In this document: one piece after another, positions 35,805 to 45,012 of the stretch
How positions within the stretch are numbered: position 1 is the stretch's first letter
Layout: each line of letters begins with the position of its first letter
Source of the DNA: Sphingopyxis terrae subsp. terrae NBRC 15098
GTDB lineage: Bacteria > Pseudomonadota > Alphaproteobacteria > Sphingomonadales > Sphingomonadaceae
DNA: 64,000 nt
Reading direction: 5' to 3'
NCBI RefSeq assembly: GCF_001610975.1
Contig: NZ_CP013342.1
Location: 1,674,001-1,738,000, forward strand
Made by a program: the position numbers and the translations under genes
Notes under the pieces: model-generated
Database searches by the model: none
Seen by the model: only the letters and a program-made list of their open reading frames with translations
Told to the model about the DNA's origin: nothing

Positions 35805-36584
35805 ATGACCGCGCCCTTCGCTTTTACCCACGCGCTTTGCCGGACCCCGGCGCCGTCGGCCGTCAACGGCATCCGCGCGGGCGGCGGCCCCGATCCCGAG
35901 CTGGCGGGGATCATAGCGGAACATGCCGCCTATGTCGCGGTGCTGCGCGAGCTGGGGCTGACGGTCGATGTCCTGCCGCCGCTCGATGCCTTTCCCGATG
36001 CCCTGTTCGTCGAGGACGTCGCGCTGACCTTTGCCGAAGGCGCGATCCTGCTCCGTCCCGGTGCGCCGAGCCGCGCGGGCGAGGTCGCGCATATCCGCGC
36101 CGCGCTCGCCGAACGGCACGGCCGCGTTCTCGAGCTGGCCGGACCGGGGCATGTCGACGGCGGCGATGTGCTGCGCCTTGCCGACCGCGTCATCATCGGC
36201 CTGTCCGACCGCACCGACCGGGCGGGCGCCGAAACGCTGACTGCGCTGCTCGGCGAGCTCGGCCACCGCGCGCAGATCGCGCAGACGCCGCCCGGCGTGC
36301 TGCATTTCAAGACCGGCTGCGGCCTTGTCGACGACCGCACCGTGCTCGCCGTCCCCGCCATGCGCGACTGCCCCGAATTTGCGGGGCTGGAGGTGTTGCT
36401 GACGCCGATGGGCGAAGAAGGCGCGGCGAATATCCTGCGCGTCCGCGACACGGTGCTGATCGGCGCGCGCTGGCTTGCAACGCAAGCGCTGCTGGCGGCG
36501 CGCGGCGTCCCGTTTCGCGCGCTGCCCACCGATCAGATCGCGCGGATCGACGCCGGGCTCAGCTGCATGTCGCTGCGCTGGTAA
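35805..36584 (+). CDS. Dimethylarginine dimethylaminohydrolase-like amidinohydrolase
   Basis: This 259-residue protein has the guanidino-modifying enzyme pattern of the DDAH family: FPDALFVEDVALTF with the substrate-binding Glu-Asp pair, GHVDGGDVLRL, HFKTGCGLV with the catalytic His, and the C-terminal LSCMSLRW with the catalytic Cys at 254. Such enzymes hydrolyse methylated arginines or arginine-like compounds to citrulline. The ATG at 35805 is preferred to an in-frame TTG at 35769. It could also be a related N-succinylarginine or citrulline-forming enzyme. Confidence 0.87.
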   Translation: MTAPFAFTHALCRTPAPSAVNGIRAGGGPDPELAGIIAEHAAYVAVLRELGLTVDVLPPLDAFPDALFVEDVALTFAEGAILLRPGAPSRAGEVAHIRAALAERHGRVLELAGPGHVDGGDVLRLADRVIIGLSDRTDRAGAETLTALLGELGHRAQIAQTPPGVLHFKTGCGLVDDRTVLAVPAMRDCPEFAGLEVLLTPMGEEGAANILRVRDTVLIGARWLATQALLAARGVPFRALPTDQIARIDAGLSCMSLRW

Positions 36585-36633
36585 TCGCCCCGCGCTCTGG
36601 CGTATAGCGGCGCGTCCCCTTCGGAGTCCTGCC

Positions 36634-37242
36634 ATGCGCAAGCTGCCCGCCCTCGTCCTCCTCGCGCTGCTCGCGGCGTGCAAGCCCGCCGCCGACAAGC
36701 CGGCCGCCGATGACCGACCGCCGGTCGTGCCCGACGTCCCAGAGGCGAAGCTCGACGGTCCGGCAGCGGCGTCGCTGTCGGTCGCGCTCGACGCTGCGGG
36801 GCTGCGCTTCATCGACAAGGCCAGCGGCAAGGCCAGCCTGCTCGCGTTCGGCATCCCGCGCAAACAGGCCGAAGAGGCGTTGGCGCGCGTTGCGGGGGTC
36901 GTCGACGACCGCAGCGACAATGACGAGTGCGGCGCGGGGCCGATGCAATTTTCGCGCTTCGATGCAATGACGCTCAATTTTCAGGACGACAAGTTCGTCG
37001 GCTGGTTTCTGGGCGACGAGGCGGGCGCCGAATTCTATTCGACGGTCAGCGGCATCGGTATCGGCACGACGCGCGCCAAGGCATCCGCATCGACCACCGT
37101 CGTCGATCACAAGGACAGCACGCTGGGCGAGGAGTTCAGCCTGGGCACCGGCGATGCAGCGATCGGCGGCATGTTCGCCGAGCCGGGCAAGGATGCGAAG
37201 ATCGAGGCGCTGTTCGCCGGGGCCAATTGCTTCTTCCGTTAA
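36634..37242 (+). CDS. Predicted lipoprotein of unknown function
   Basis: This 202-residue protein has a lipoprotein signal: MRKLPALVLLALLAACKPAA, with the lipobox LLAAC placing the acylated Cys at residue 16. The mature part is a short Pro/Asp-rich linker and a soluble domain with two late cysteines (NDECGAG, GANCFFR) that may form a disulfide. I do not recognise the domain. GGAG lies nine bases before the ATG. It sits between the DDAH-like and DUF4336 genes, all in the same direction with gaps of 49 and 60 bases. Confidence 0.8.
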   Translation: MRKLPALVLLALLAACKPAADKPAADDRPPVVPDVPEAKLDGPAAASLSVALDAAGLRFIDKASGKASLLAFGIPRKQAEEALARVAGVVDDRSDNDECGAGPMQFSRFDAMTLNFQDDKFVGWFLGDEAGAEFYSTVSGIGIGTTRAKASASTTVVDHKDSTLGEEFSLGTGDAAIGGMFAEPGKDAKIEALFAGANCFFR

Positions 37243-37302
37243 CGGTCACGCAGATCGCCGGCGAGATTTGATCGACGGCGTTGCCGGGGCTAGTCTGCCG
37301 CC

Positions 37303-38034
37303 ATGTCGGCTTTCCTTCCCTATGCGCCGCTCAACACGCCCAAAGCCTTTGGTGGCCGATTGTGGATCGTCGATGGTCCCGAAATCCGCATGGATTACGG
37401 GCCGACCTCGATCCCCTTTCCAACCCGGATGACCTTCGTGCGGCTTGCCGACGGCACGCTGTGGGTTCATTCGCCGATCGCTCCCGACAAGGACCTGCTT
37501 TCTGCCATCGACCGCCTCGGCCCGGTCGCCTGGCTGATCGCGCCGAACAGCCTTCATTATTGGTATGTGGCCGACTGGCAGGCGATCTATCCCGGCGCGC
37601 GAACGCTCGCGGTGCCCGATCTCGCCACGCGCGCGAAGCGGCCCTTCCGCATCGACGCGATGCTCGACGGCGAGGCGGTGCTGCCCGAAGAGCTGGAGAC
37701 GGTTTTCGTTCCGGGCACGCTGGTCAATGAAGCGGTGTTTTTCCACCGGCCCTCGCGCACCGTCGTGCTGACCGACCTGATCGAGAATTTTGAGCCGCAG
37801 CGGATACGCAGCCGCTTTTATCGCGGGCTCGTCCGCCTCTCGGGCGCGGCGCATCCCGACGGCAAGGCGCCGATCGACCTGCGGTTGACCTTCTGGCCGC
37901 GCCGCGCGCGTGTTCGCCGGGCGGTCGCTGCTATATTGAGCTGGGATTGCGAGCGCGTCGTGATGGCGCACGGCTTGCCATATGAGCGGGACGGCGCCGC
38001 CGAGCTTCGGCGTGCCTTGCGCTGGGCCTGCTGA
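37303..38034 (+). CDS. DUF4336 domain protein
   Basis: This 243-residue protein fits DUF4336, a metallo-beta-lactamase-like fold: MTFVRLADGTLWVHSPIAP, LGPVAWLIAPNSLHYWYVADW and VVLTDLIENFEP, with VVMAHGLPYE near the end. The LIAPNSLHYWYVADW segment is a degenerate counterpart of the HxHxDH metal site, so hydrolase activity is doubtful. No further function is known. It ends 21 bases before the convergent efflux gene. Confidence 0.82.
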   Translation: MSAFLPYAPLNTPKAFGGRLWIVDGPEIRMDYGPTSIPFPTRMTFVRLADGTLWVHSPIAPDKDLLSAIDRLGPVAWLIAPNSLHYWYVADWQAIYPGARTLAVPDLATRAKRPFRIDAMLDGEAVLPEELETVFVPGTLVNEAVFFHRPSRTVVLTDLIENFEPQRIRSRFYRGLVRLSGAAHPDGKAPIDLRLTFWPRRARVRRAVAAILSWDCERVVMAHGLPYERDGAAELRRALRWAC

Positions 38035-38055
38035 CGCGGCGCTGGCGCGACCCTG

Positions 38056-39645
38056 TCAGTGCCCCATGTCGGCGGCCGAGGCCTGCGCCGCGCCGGGCCT
38101 GGGGGGACGCAGCAGGACGACGAGCGGCACGGCCGCGAGCGTGACCCACATCATCAGCCAGAAATCGTCGATATAAGCGACCATCGCCGCCTGCCGGTTG
38201 ATTTCGCCATTGACCATCTGCATCGCGACGTCGCCGATGATGCCGAAGCGGTCGGCGGTCGAGGGGTCGACGAGGCTGACCGAGCTGTTGGTGACATGCG
38301 CGACCAGATCCTGGTGGCTGGTCTGCGTATTCGATCCGAGCAGCGTCGTGACCACCGAGATGCCCACCGACGCCCCCATGCTGCGGAACAGATTGAGGAG
38401 GCTCGATCCGTCGGTGCGGAACTGCATCGGGATCGTGGCAAAGGCCATCGTGTTGAGCGGGATGAAGATCAGCCCCATCCCCAGCCCCTGCACCAGCCCG
38501 CTGACGACCACGGGCCCGGTGCCCATCATCAGCGACCATTGGCTCATCTGATAGAGCGAATAGGCGGCGATCAGCAGTCCCGATCCGACCATCCAGCGCG
38601 CGTCGATCTTGCCGAGCAGGCGCCCGGCAACCCACATGCTCATCAGGATGCCGATCCCGCGCACCGCGAGCACCAGCCCGGTATCGATCACCGGCCAGCC
38701 GAACAGGCGTTGCAGCATCGGCGGCAGCAGCGCCATCGACGAAAACATGACGACCCCGATCACGATCATGAAGCCCATGCCCATGACGAGGTTGCGATCG
38801 GCGAGCATCTTGCGGTTGAACAGGGTCACCGGCGCGGTGAGCAGGTGGATGAGGAACATCCACAGGCAGGCAACCGAAACGCCGAGTTCGATCCAGATTT
38901 CGGCACTCTCGAACCAGTCCTGCTGCGCACCGCGGTCGAGCATCAGCTGCAGCGCAGCGAGGCCGAGCGCGAGCATCGAGAAGCCGAACAGGTCGAACTT
39001 GCGCTCGCGGGTGTGCGTCCGCGGCAGCAGCGCCCACATCAGCACCAGCGTGATCAGCCCGACGGGCAGATTGACGTAGAACACCCAGCGCCAATTCGCC
39101 GATTCGGTGAGCCAGCCGCCCAGGATGGGCCCCAGAATCGGGCCGATCATGATCCCCATGCCCCAGATCGACATCGCCCGCGCGTGCCGTTCGGGCGGGT
39201 TGATGTCGAGCATTACCGATTGCGACAGCGGGCTGATGAAGGCGGCGGCGATCCCCTGCAGGAAGCGGAACGCAACCATCTCCTCGAGATTCTGCGCGGC
39301 GCCGCACGCCATCGAGGTCAGGACGAAGCCGACGATCGCCGCAAGGAATAATTGCCGCCGTCCGATCCGGTCGGCGAGCCAGCCGGTGATCGGCATCGCC
39401 ACTGCCGAGGCGATGATATAGCTGGTGAGAACCCAGTTGACCGTCTCGCTCGTCGCGCCGAGCGCGCTTTGCATATGCGGGATCGCGACATTGGCGATGG
39501 TCGTGTCGAGAATCTGCATCACCGACGCGCCCATCACCGCCACCGTCAGCAGGCCGCGATAGCGCACCTGCTGATAAAGCGGGATCGACGCATCGACCGG
39601 TTGCGCCGCACTGGGCGACCGGCGGGGAAGGGCGCGGCTCGCCAT
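38056..39645 (-). CDS. emrB: DHA2 family drug efflux MFS permease (EmrB-like)
   Basis: This 529-residue protein has about 14 membrane helices. Motifs are MQILDTTIANVAIPHM in helix 1 (the DHA2 motif D1), GWLADRIGRRQLF in loop 2-3 (motif A) and GPILGGWLTESANWRWVFY in helix 5 (motif C). With the adaptor encoded upstream and an outer-membrane TolC it should export hydrophobic toxic compounds with proton exchange. It is the last gene of marR-emrA-emrB; the gap to emrA is 10 bases. Confidence 0.93.
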   Translation of the reverse strand: MASRALPRRSPSAAQPVDASIPLYQQVRYRGLLTVAVMGASVMQILDTTIANVAIPHMQSALGATSETVNWVLTSYIIASAVAMPITGWLADRIGRRQLFLAAIVGFVLTSMACGAAQNLEEMVAFRFLQGIAAAFISPLSQSVMLDINPPERHARAMSIWGMGIMIGPILGPILGGWLTESANWRWVFYVNLPVGLITLVLMWALLPRTHTRERKFDLFGFSMLALGLAALQLMLDRGAQQDWFESAEIWIELGVSVACLWMFLIHLLTAPVTLFNRKMLADRNLVMGMGFMIVIGVVMFSSMALLPPMLQRLFGWPVIDTGLVLAVRGIGILMSMWVAGRLLGKIDARWMVGSGLLIAAYSLYQMSQWSLMMGTGPVVVSGLVQGLGMGLIFIPLNTMAFATIPMQFRTDGSSLLNLFRSMGASVGISVVTTLLGSNTQTSHQDLVAHVTNSSVSLVDPSTADRFGIIGDVAMQMVNGEINRQAAMVAYIDDFWLMMWVTLAAVPLVVLLRPPRPGAAQASAADMGH

Positions 39646-39655
39646 CGGCCCGCCC

Positions 39656-40789
39656 CTATTTCGCGGTGATCACTTTGACGTCGGCGGACAGGCCGGCGAT
39701 CATGTCGCGCGACGGCGTTTCGTCGAGCGCGATGCGCACCGGCACGCGCTGCGTCACCTTCACCCAGTTGCCGGTCGCATTCTGGGCGGGGAGTACCGAA
39801 AATTCGCTGCCGGTTCCAGCGCCGATGCTTTCGACATGGCCGCGTACCTTGAGCCCCGGATAGGCGTCGAAGCGGATCTCGGCGCGCTGGCCGACGCGCA
39901 TGTCGGCAAGGTCGGTTTCCTTGAAATTGGCCTCGACATAGGGGTGCAGCGTATCGACGAGCGTCACCGCGGGGAGCCCCGCGACCATCATCTGGCCGAG
40001 TTGCAGCCGGTCCGACTGGGCGATGCGCCCGGCGCTCGGCGCGCGCACTTCGGTGCGGCCGAGGTTGACCTGTGCCTGCGCGCGCTGGACCTTTGCCGAT
40101 TCGACCTCGGGATTCACGCCGCTGCCCCCGGTGGCAAGCTTGGCGCGCGCCTCCGCGGCGTCGGCGCGGGCCTGCGCAAGGCCTGCGCGCGCCTGTTCGA
40201 CCGCATGCTTCGATGCGTCATAGGCCGCCTTGGTGGTGAAGCCCTTTTCCATGAGCGCCGCCTGCCGCGCGAAATTGGATTCGGCAAAGCCCACCGCTTC
40301 CTTCGCCGCCTTGATGTCGACGCCGGTCGCGGCGAGGCTGGCCGACAGATTGCCGACATTGACCTTGGCCGCGTCGATCGCGGCATTCGCCTGCGCCACC
40401 GTCAGCGCATAGGGTTCGCCGTCGATGCGAAAAAGCAGCTGACCCTTGTCGACCATCTGGCCGTCGCGCACCGCAACCTCGGTGATCCGGCCGCCAACCT
40501 CGGCGGCGATCGATACCTTGTCCATCTGGACATAGGCATTGTCGGTCGACACCGCGCCGCCGCTCGTCAGCCAATACCAGCCGCCGCCGACGAGCAGCGC
40601 CAGCGGCACGCCGAACATCAACAGGCGGGTGCGCCAGCCCGGCTTGCGGGCCTCGTCGGTTTCGGCCTCGGGCGCGGGCGGCACGGGATCGGCCTTGGGT
40701 TTCGCCTTCGGCACCGAAACCTCTTCGCCCGTGGGAGCGGTGGGAGCGGTGGGCGCGGCGGCAGGACGGGAGGGGGAGAGCTGATCCAT
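39656..40789 (-). CDS. emrA: HlyD family efflux adaptor (EmrA-like)
   Basis: This 377-residue protein has a cytosolic Pro/Ala-rich tail, one membrane helix (LLMFGVPLALLVGGGWYWL, about 57-75), a barrel-lipoyl domain (AYVQMDKVSIAAEVGGRITEVAV), a long helical hairpin and a second lipoyl half (VRAPSAGRIAQSDRLQLGQMM). It bridges EmrB to an outer-membrane channel. The ATG at 40789 overlaps the last base of the marR stop codon (TGATG), giving translational coupling. Confidence 0.93.
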   Translation of the reverse strand: MDQLSPSRPAAAPTAPTAPTGEEVSVPKAKPKADPVPPAPEAETDEARKPGWRTRLLMFGVPLALLVGGGWYWLTSGGAVSTDNAYVQMDKVSIAAEVGGRITEVAVRDGQMVDKGQLLFRIDGEPYALTVAQANAAIDAAKVNVGNLSASLAATGVDIKAAKEAVGFAESNFARQAALMEKGFTTKAAYDASKHAVEQARAGLAQARADAAEARAKLATGGSGVNPEVESAKVQRAQAQVNLGRTEVRAPSAGRIAQSDRLQLGQMMVAGLPAVTLVDTLHPYVEANFKETDLADMRVGQRAEIRFDAYPGLKVRGHVESIGAGTGSEFSVLPAQNATGNWVKVTQRVPVRIALDETPSRDMIAGLSADVKVITAK

Positions 40790-41241
40790 CACATTGTCTC
40801 TTTTGTCGGTTCCTTGCCGCATTCGCGGCGCGAAAGATTGGCGCGGACGCGCTCGACCAGCTCGATGAGCTGCGCGCGTTCGGCTGCGCTGAGCCCCTCG
40901 GTCGCCTCTTCGGTCAGCGCATCGGCGATGTCGCGCATGCCGCCGACGATCGCGCCGGTGCGCGGCGTCAGATACAGTCGCCAGGCGCGGCGGTCAGTCG
41001 GATCGGCGCGGCGTTCGACCAGCTCCGCCTCGACCAACCGGTCGACCATGCGCGACAGGGTGATCGGTTCGACCTCGATGAGTTCGGCGAGCGGCCCCTG
41101 CCGGATCCCCTCGTGCCGCTTCAGATAGCTGATCAGCCGCCACTGGAGCGCGGTGATTCCGCTGTGTTTCGTGCGTGCGTTGAAGGCGCGGCGAAACAGC
41201 CGCGCGGTGTCGTTGAGCAGGAAACCGATCGTCTCACTCAT
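40789..41241 (-). CDS. MarR family transcriptional regulator
   Basis: This 150-residue winged-helix protein contains TALQWRLISYLKRHEGIRQG, LAELIEVEPITLSRMVDRL with the recognition helix, and RRADPTDRRAWRLYLT, the wing with the DxRxxxLxLT-like motif. It is the first gene of the marR-emrA-emrB operon, and a 22-bp near-perfect palindrome lies 10 bases before its start. The expected circuit is autorepression relieved by a transported compound. Confidence 0.93.
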   Translation of the reverse strand: MSETIGFLLNDTARLFRRAFNARTKHSGITALQWRLISYLKRHEGIRQGPLAELIEVEPITLSRMVDRLVEAELVERRADPTDRRAWRLYLTPRTGAIVGGMRDIADALTEEATEGLSAAERAQLIELVERVRANLSRRECGKEPTKETM

Positions 41242-41250
41242 GGCATGCGA

Positions 41251-41272
41251 TATAATAGCAACTGCTATAATA
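41251..41272. promoter_or_regulatory. MarR-type operator of the efflux operon
   Basis: TATAATAGCA, two-base centre AC, TGCTATAATA: two 10-base arms with one mismatched pair, in an AT-rich island within very GC-rich DNA. Each arm contains a TATAAT-like element, so a bound repressor would cover the promoter. It lies 10 bases upstream of marR and about 100 bases from the divergent isomerase-like gene, which it may also control. Confidence 0.75.
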
Positions 41273-41370
41273 TTCAATGACGATTATGCTGCATGTGCGA
41301 AGCATCTGATTTGGAGCAAAAAATTGCCGTTTCGCTTGCGCGGCGCCGCATTTTTTGCAGGATGCCGCGC

Positions 41371-42018
41371 ATGAGTCTGTCTGCTGATCTTTTCTGGTCC
41401 TTCCGCTCGCCCTACAGCTATCTGGCGATCGGCCGCTACCGCGCGCTGATGGCGAGCCACGATGTGACGATCAACCTGCGCCCGGTCTATCCGCTGGCCG
41501 TGCGCCAGCCCGACTTTTTCGAGCGCAACCACCCCAATTGGCTCAGCTACACGATGCGCGACATGATCCGCGTCGCGCAGTTCCACGGCATCCCCTTCGG
41601 GCCGCCGCGTCCCGACCCGATCGTCCAGAATGTGATGACGCGCGAGATCGCCGCCGAACAACCCTACATCTATCGCCTCACCCGGCTGGGGCAGGCGGCG
41701 TCGCGGCGCGGCAAGAGCCTGGCCTTTTGCGACGAGGTGGCGCAGCTCATCTGGGGCGGCGCGCAGGACTGGCACCTCGGCGACCATCTGGCGGGCGCAG
41801 CGAAGCGCGCCGGGCTCGATCTCGCCGAACTCGATGCGGAGGCGGAAAGCGACGCCGAAACGCTCGATCAGGAGATCGCCGCCAACCAGGTCGCGCTCGA
41901 AATCGCCGGCCATTGGGGCGTGCCGACATTGGTGTTCGAAGGCGAGCCCTTCTTCGGACAGGACCGCATCGAAATGGCGAAGTGGCGCATGGAGCAAAAA
42001 GGGTTGCGCCCGCGATAG
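41371..42018 (+). CDS. 2-hydroxychromene-2-carboxylate isomerase-like (kappa GST/DsbA fold)
   Basis: This 215-residue protein has the thioredoxin-kappa glutathione-transferase pattern: LFWSFRSPYSYLAIGRY with the catalytic-site Ser of HCCA isomerases, a helical insertion (VMTREIAAEQPYIYRLTRLG) and the C-terminal GHWGVPTLVFEGEPFFGQDRIEM. HCCA isomerases act in naphthalene breakdown with glutathione, but many homologues act in other routes. No aromatic-degradation genes are adjacent. AGGA lies 9 bases before the ATG at 41371. It is divergent from the marR operon, suggesting possible detoxification co-control. Confidence 0.87.
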   Translation: MSLSADLFWSFRSPYSYLAIGRYRALMASHDVTINLRPVYPLAVRQPDFFERNHPNWLSYTMRDMIRVAQFHGIPFGPPRPDPIVQNVMTREIAAEQPYIYRLTRLGQAASRRGKSLAFCDEVAQLIWGGAQDWHLGDHLAGAAKRAGLDLAELDAEAESDAETLDQEIAANQVALEIAGHWGVPTLVFEGEPFFGQDRIEMAKWRMEQKGLRPR

Positions 42019-42185
42019 CTTGCGGACGTTCGCGCTTATCCTCGCCCGTTTGCATGGAGCGAAGTCCGCTCCCTACCCCAAAACCACCATGTGTGGCCGC
42101 GGCTGATGTCGGTCGGTTCGTGCGAACGCCCGCTTGGGGATTTCACCCGCTTGCCCTTGCGCGTCTTCCCCGCATAAGGACGGGC

Positions 42186-42938
42186 ATGAGCATCGAACCG
42201 CAATTTTTCGACGCGCGCGATGGGGTGCGCCTGGCCTGGCGCGCAATGGGCGAAGGTCGGCCGATCCTGTTGCTGCATGGCCTGTTTTCGAGCGCCGAGG
42301 TCAACTGGATCAAATTCGGCACCGCAGCGCGAATCGCGCGTGAGGGATATCATGTCATCATGCCCGACCTGCGCGTCCACGGATCGAGCGCGGCGCCGCA
42401 TGGGGCGGAGCATTATCCTTCCGACATATTGGTGGATGACCTGCAGGATCTGGTCGCGCATCTCGATCTTGCCGATTTCGACCTTGGCGGCTTCTCGCTC
42501 GGCGCGCGGACGAGCGTGCGCGCGGTCGTTGCGGGGATGCGCCCGGCGCGCCTGATCCTTGGCGGTATGGGGCTGGCGGGACTCGCGGGGTGGCAGCGGC
42601 GCGGGCAGTTCTTCAAGCGCGTGATCGCCGAATATGACAGCGCGAAGCGCGGCGACGACACATGGCTGTCGATCCAGTTCATGAAAACGATGAAGATCGA
42701 CCGTGTCGCGGCGGGGCTTCTGCTCGACAGCTTCACCGACACGCCGCCCGAAGCGCTGGCGGCGATCACGATGCCGACGCTGGTGGTGTGCGGCGAACAG
42801 GATCAGGACAATGGCTCAGCGTCCGAACTAGTCGCGGCGCTGGCCGATGCCCAACTCGCGACGATCCCCGGCACGCACATGTCGAGCGTCACCGAGCCCG
42901 AGCTGGGTGAGGCGATCGCGGCCTTTCTGACCGCTTGA
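42186..42938 (+). CDS. Alpha/beta hydrolase
   Basis: This 250-residue soluble hydrolase has the oxyanion segment LLLHGLFSS, the nucleophile elbow GFSLGA with Ser, a late Asp in VVCGEQDQDNGS and the catalytic His in IPGTHMSS. The cap region is short. The substrate cannot be predicted; it could be an esterase or a lactonase. The start at 42186 follows a GGACGGGC sequence. It is 167 bases after the isomerase-like gene, and that gap shows no clear signal beyond a short GTTCGTGCGAAC palindrome at 42116. Confidence 0.88.
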   Translation: MSIEPQFFDARDGVRLAWRAMGEGRPILLLHGLFSSAEVNWIKFGTAARIAREGYHVIMPDLRVHGSSAAPHGAEHYPSDILVDDLQDLVAHLDLADFDLGGFSLGARTSVRAVVAGMRPARLILGGMGLAGLAGWQRRGQFFKRVIAEYDSAKRGDDTWLSIQFMKTMKIDRVAAGLLLDSFTDTPPEALAAITMPTLVVCGEQDQDNGSASELVAALADAQLATIPGTHMSSVTEPELGEAIAAFLTA

Positions 42939-43014
42939 CCCCCCGGCGCCGACGCGCCAAGCTGGTTTTACGGCGCCGCAGAGCGCACCCCCAAAGTCCA
43001 GAGGATTGCACCCC

Positions 43015-44859
43015 ATGAAAGCCATGATTTCGACTATGTCGCTTGCCCTGTCGCTCGCGCTCGCCGCACCGGCATATGCGCAGGACAATGCCGCCGCGAC
43101 CGCGGCCCCCGCCGCCACGCCGACCGCGGCCGACGCCGATGCCTTCATCGCCGCCGTCGAGAAGGATCTGTTCGACTATACGGTCGAGGCGAGCCAAGTG
43201 AACTGGGTCAACGCCACCTACATCACCGACGACACCGACGCGATGGCCGCGCGGATCAATGCCGTGGGGACCGAAAAGTCGGTCAAATATGCACTCGAAG
43301 CCGCGAAATATATGGATGTGCCGGGGCTCAGCGCCGATACGAAGCGCAAGCTCGACATCCTGCGCACCGGCCTTGTCCTTCCCGCGCCGACGAAGCCTGG
43401 CGCCGCGACCGAGCTCAACACGATCGCGACCGACCTGCAATCGCAATATGGCAAGGGCCGCGGCAGGCTCGACGGCAAGGAAATCTCGGGATCGGATATC
43501 GAGGCGGAGATGGGCAATCTCCAGCACACGCCCGCCGAATTCGCCGAAATGTGGACAAGCTGGCACGACAATGTCGGCGCCCCGATGAAGGATGATTATG
43601 CGCGCATGGTCGCGATCGCCAACGAAGGCGCGAAGGAACTCGGCTTTGCCGATACCGGCGCGATGTGGCGGTCGGGCTATGACATGTCGCCCGAGGATTT
43701 CGCGAAGACCACCGAACGGCTGTGGCAGGAAGTGAAACCGCTCTACATGGCGCTTCACACCTATGTCCGCTGGAAACTCAACGAGAAATATGGCGACGCG
43801 GTGCAGCCGAAAACCGGCCCGATCCGCGCCGATCTACTTGGCAACATGTGGGCGCAGGAATGGGGCAATATCTACCCGCTCGTCGCGCCGCCGGGATCGG
43901 GCGACCTAGGTTACGACATCGGCGATCTGCTCAAGGAAAAGGGCAAGGCGCCGCTCGACATGGTCAAGGCGGGCGAGAATTTCTATTCCTCGCTCGGCTT
44001 CGCGAAGCTGCCCGATACCTTCTGGAAGCGCAGCCAGTTCCTGAAGCCCGCCGACCGCGAAGTCGTGTGCCATGCCTCGGCCTGGGACGTCGACAACAAG
44101 GACGACATCCGCATCAAGATGTGCATCAAGGTGAACAGCGACGATTTCGTCACCATCCACCACGAGCTTGGCCACAACTATTATCAGCGCGCCTATAACA
44201 AGCAGCCGTTCCTCTATCTGAACGGCGCCAACGATGGCTTCCACGAAGCGATCGGCGACTTCATCGCGCTGTCGATCACCCCGCAATATCTGGTCGACAT
44301 CGGCCTGCTTGACAAGGCGAAGGTGCCGAGCGCCGACAAGGATATCGGCCTGCTGCTGCGTCAGGCGATGGACAAGGTCGCCTTCCTGCCCTTCGGCCTG
44401 CTCGTCGACCGCTGGCGCTGGGGCGTGTTCGACGGGTCGATCAAGCCCGCCGATTACAACAAGGCCTGGACCCAGCTTCGCCTGCAATATCAGGGCATCA
44501 CGCCGCCGGTCGCGCGCCCCGAAACCGCGTTTGACCCGGGCGCCAAATATCATATCCCCGGCAACACGCCCTACACCCGTTATTTCCTGGCGCGCGTGCT
44601 GCAGTTCCAATTCTATCAGGCGGCGTGCAAGCAGGCGGGATGGAAGGGCCCGCTCCACCGTTGCTCCTTCTATGGCAACAAGGAAGTGGGGCAGAAGCTG
44701 AACGCGATGCTCGAAATGGGCGCCTCCAAGCCCTGGCCTGACGCGCTCGAGGTCTTCACCGGCAGCCGCGACATGTCGGGCAAGGCGATGATGGAATATT
44801 TCGCCCCGCTCAAGAAATGGCTCGACGAACAGAATAAGGGCAAGCCGTCGGGCTGGTAA
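43015..44859 (+). CDS. M2 family dipeptidyl carboxypeptidase (ACE-like)
   Basis: This 614-residue exported zinc peptidase has a signal peptide (to AYAQ, residue 23) and is homologous to angiotensin-converting enzyme. HELGH at 383-387 is the HExxH zinc site, and Glu411 in HEAIGDF is the third ligand. ASAWDV and VSANDGFH-like surroundings (NGANDGFHEAIG) are family-typical, and the C-terminus contains RYFLARVLQFQFYQA. It removes dipeptides from peptide C-termini in the periplasm, probably for nutrition. A strong terminator follows at 44881. Confidence 0.94.
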   Translation: MKAMISTMSLALSLALAAPAYAQDNAAATAAPAATPTAADADAFIAAVEKDLFDYTVEASQVNWVNATYITDDTDAMAARINAVGTEKSVKYALEAAKYMDVPGLSADTKRKLDILRTGLVLPAPTKPGAATELNTIATDLQSQYGKGRGRLDGKEISGSDIEAEMGNLQHTPAEFAEMWTSWHDNVGAPMKDDYARMVAIANEGAKELGFADTGAMWRSGYDMSPEDFAKTTERLWQEVKPLYMALHTYVRWKLNEKYGDAVQPKTGPIRADLLGNMWAQEWGNIYPLVAPPGSGDLGYDIGDLLKEKGKAPLDMVKAGENFYSSLGFAKLPDTFWKRSQFLKPADREVVCHASAWDVDNKDDIRIKMCIKVNSDDFVTIHHELGHNYYQRAYNKQPFLYLNGANDGFHEAIGDFIALSITPQYLVDIGLLDKAKVPSADKDIGLLLRQAMDKVAFLPFGLLVDRWRWGVFDGSIKPADYNKAWTQLRLQYQGITPPVARPETAFDPGAKYHIPGNTPYTRYFLARVLQFQFYQAACKQAGWKGPLHRCSFYGNKEVGQKLNAMLEMGASKPWPDALEVFTGSRDMSGKAMMEYFAPLKKWLDEQNKGKPSGW

Positions 44860-44880
44860 GGCACGCGGAACCGCAAGCAA

Positions 44881-44910
44881 GGGACCGGAAAGCCATCTTT
44901 CCGGTCCCTT
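44881..44910 (+). terminator. Rho-independent terminator after M2 peptidase gene
   Basis: GGGACCGGAAAG and CTTTCCGGTCCC form a perfect 12-bp stem around a CCAT loop, followed by TTTGC. It lies 21 bases after the stop codon. Confidence 0.9.
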
Positions 44911-45012
44911 TGCATGTCGGCCGGGTACCGGCCGCCGCCGCTTTGCCGATTGCCTGATTTCCTGCGCCGTTCTAGGCTCTTGGCCGGGTGCCCAGAGCGG
45001 AGGAATGCAGCA

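Noticed and set aside
42116..42130. GTTCGTGCGAAC palindrome upstream of the alpha/beta hydrolase
   Set aside because: Short, GC-rich and without a second site; not above what is expected by chance here.
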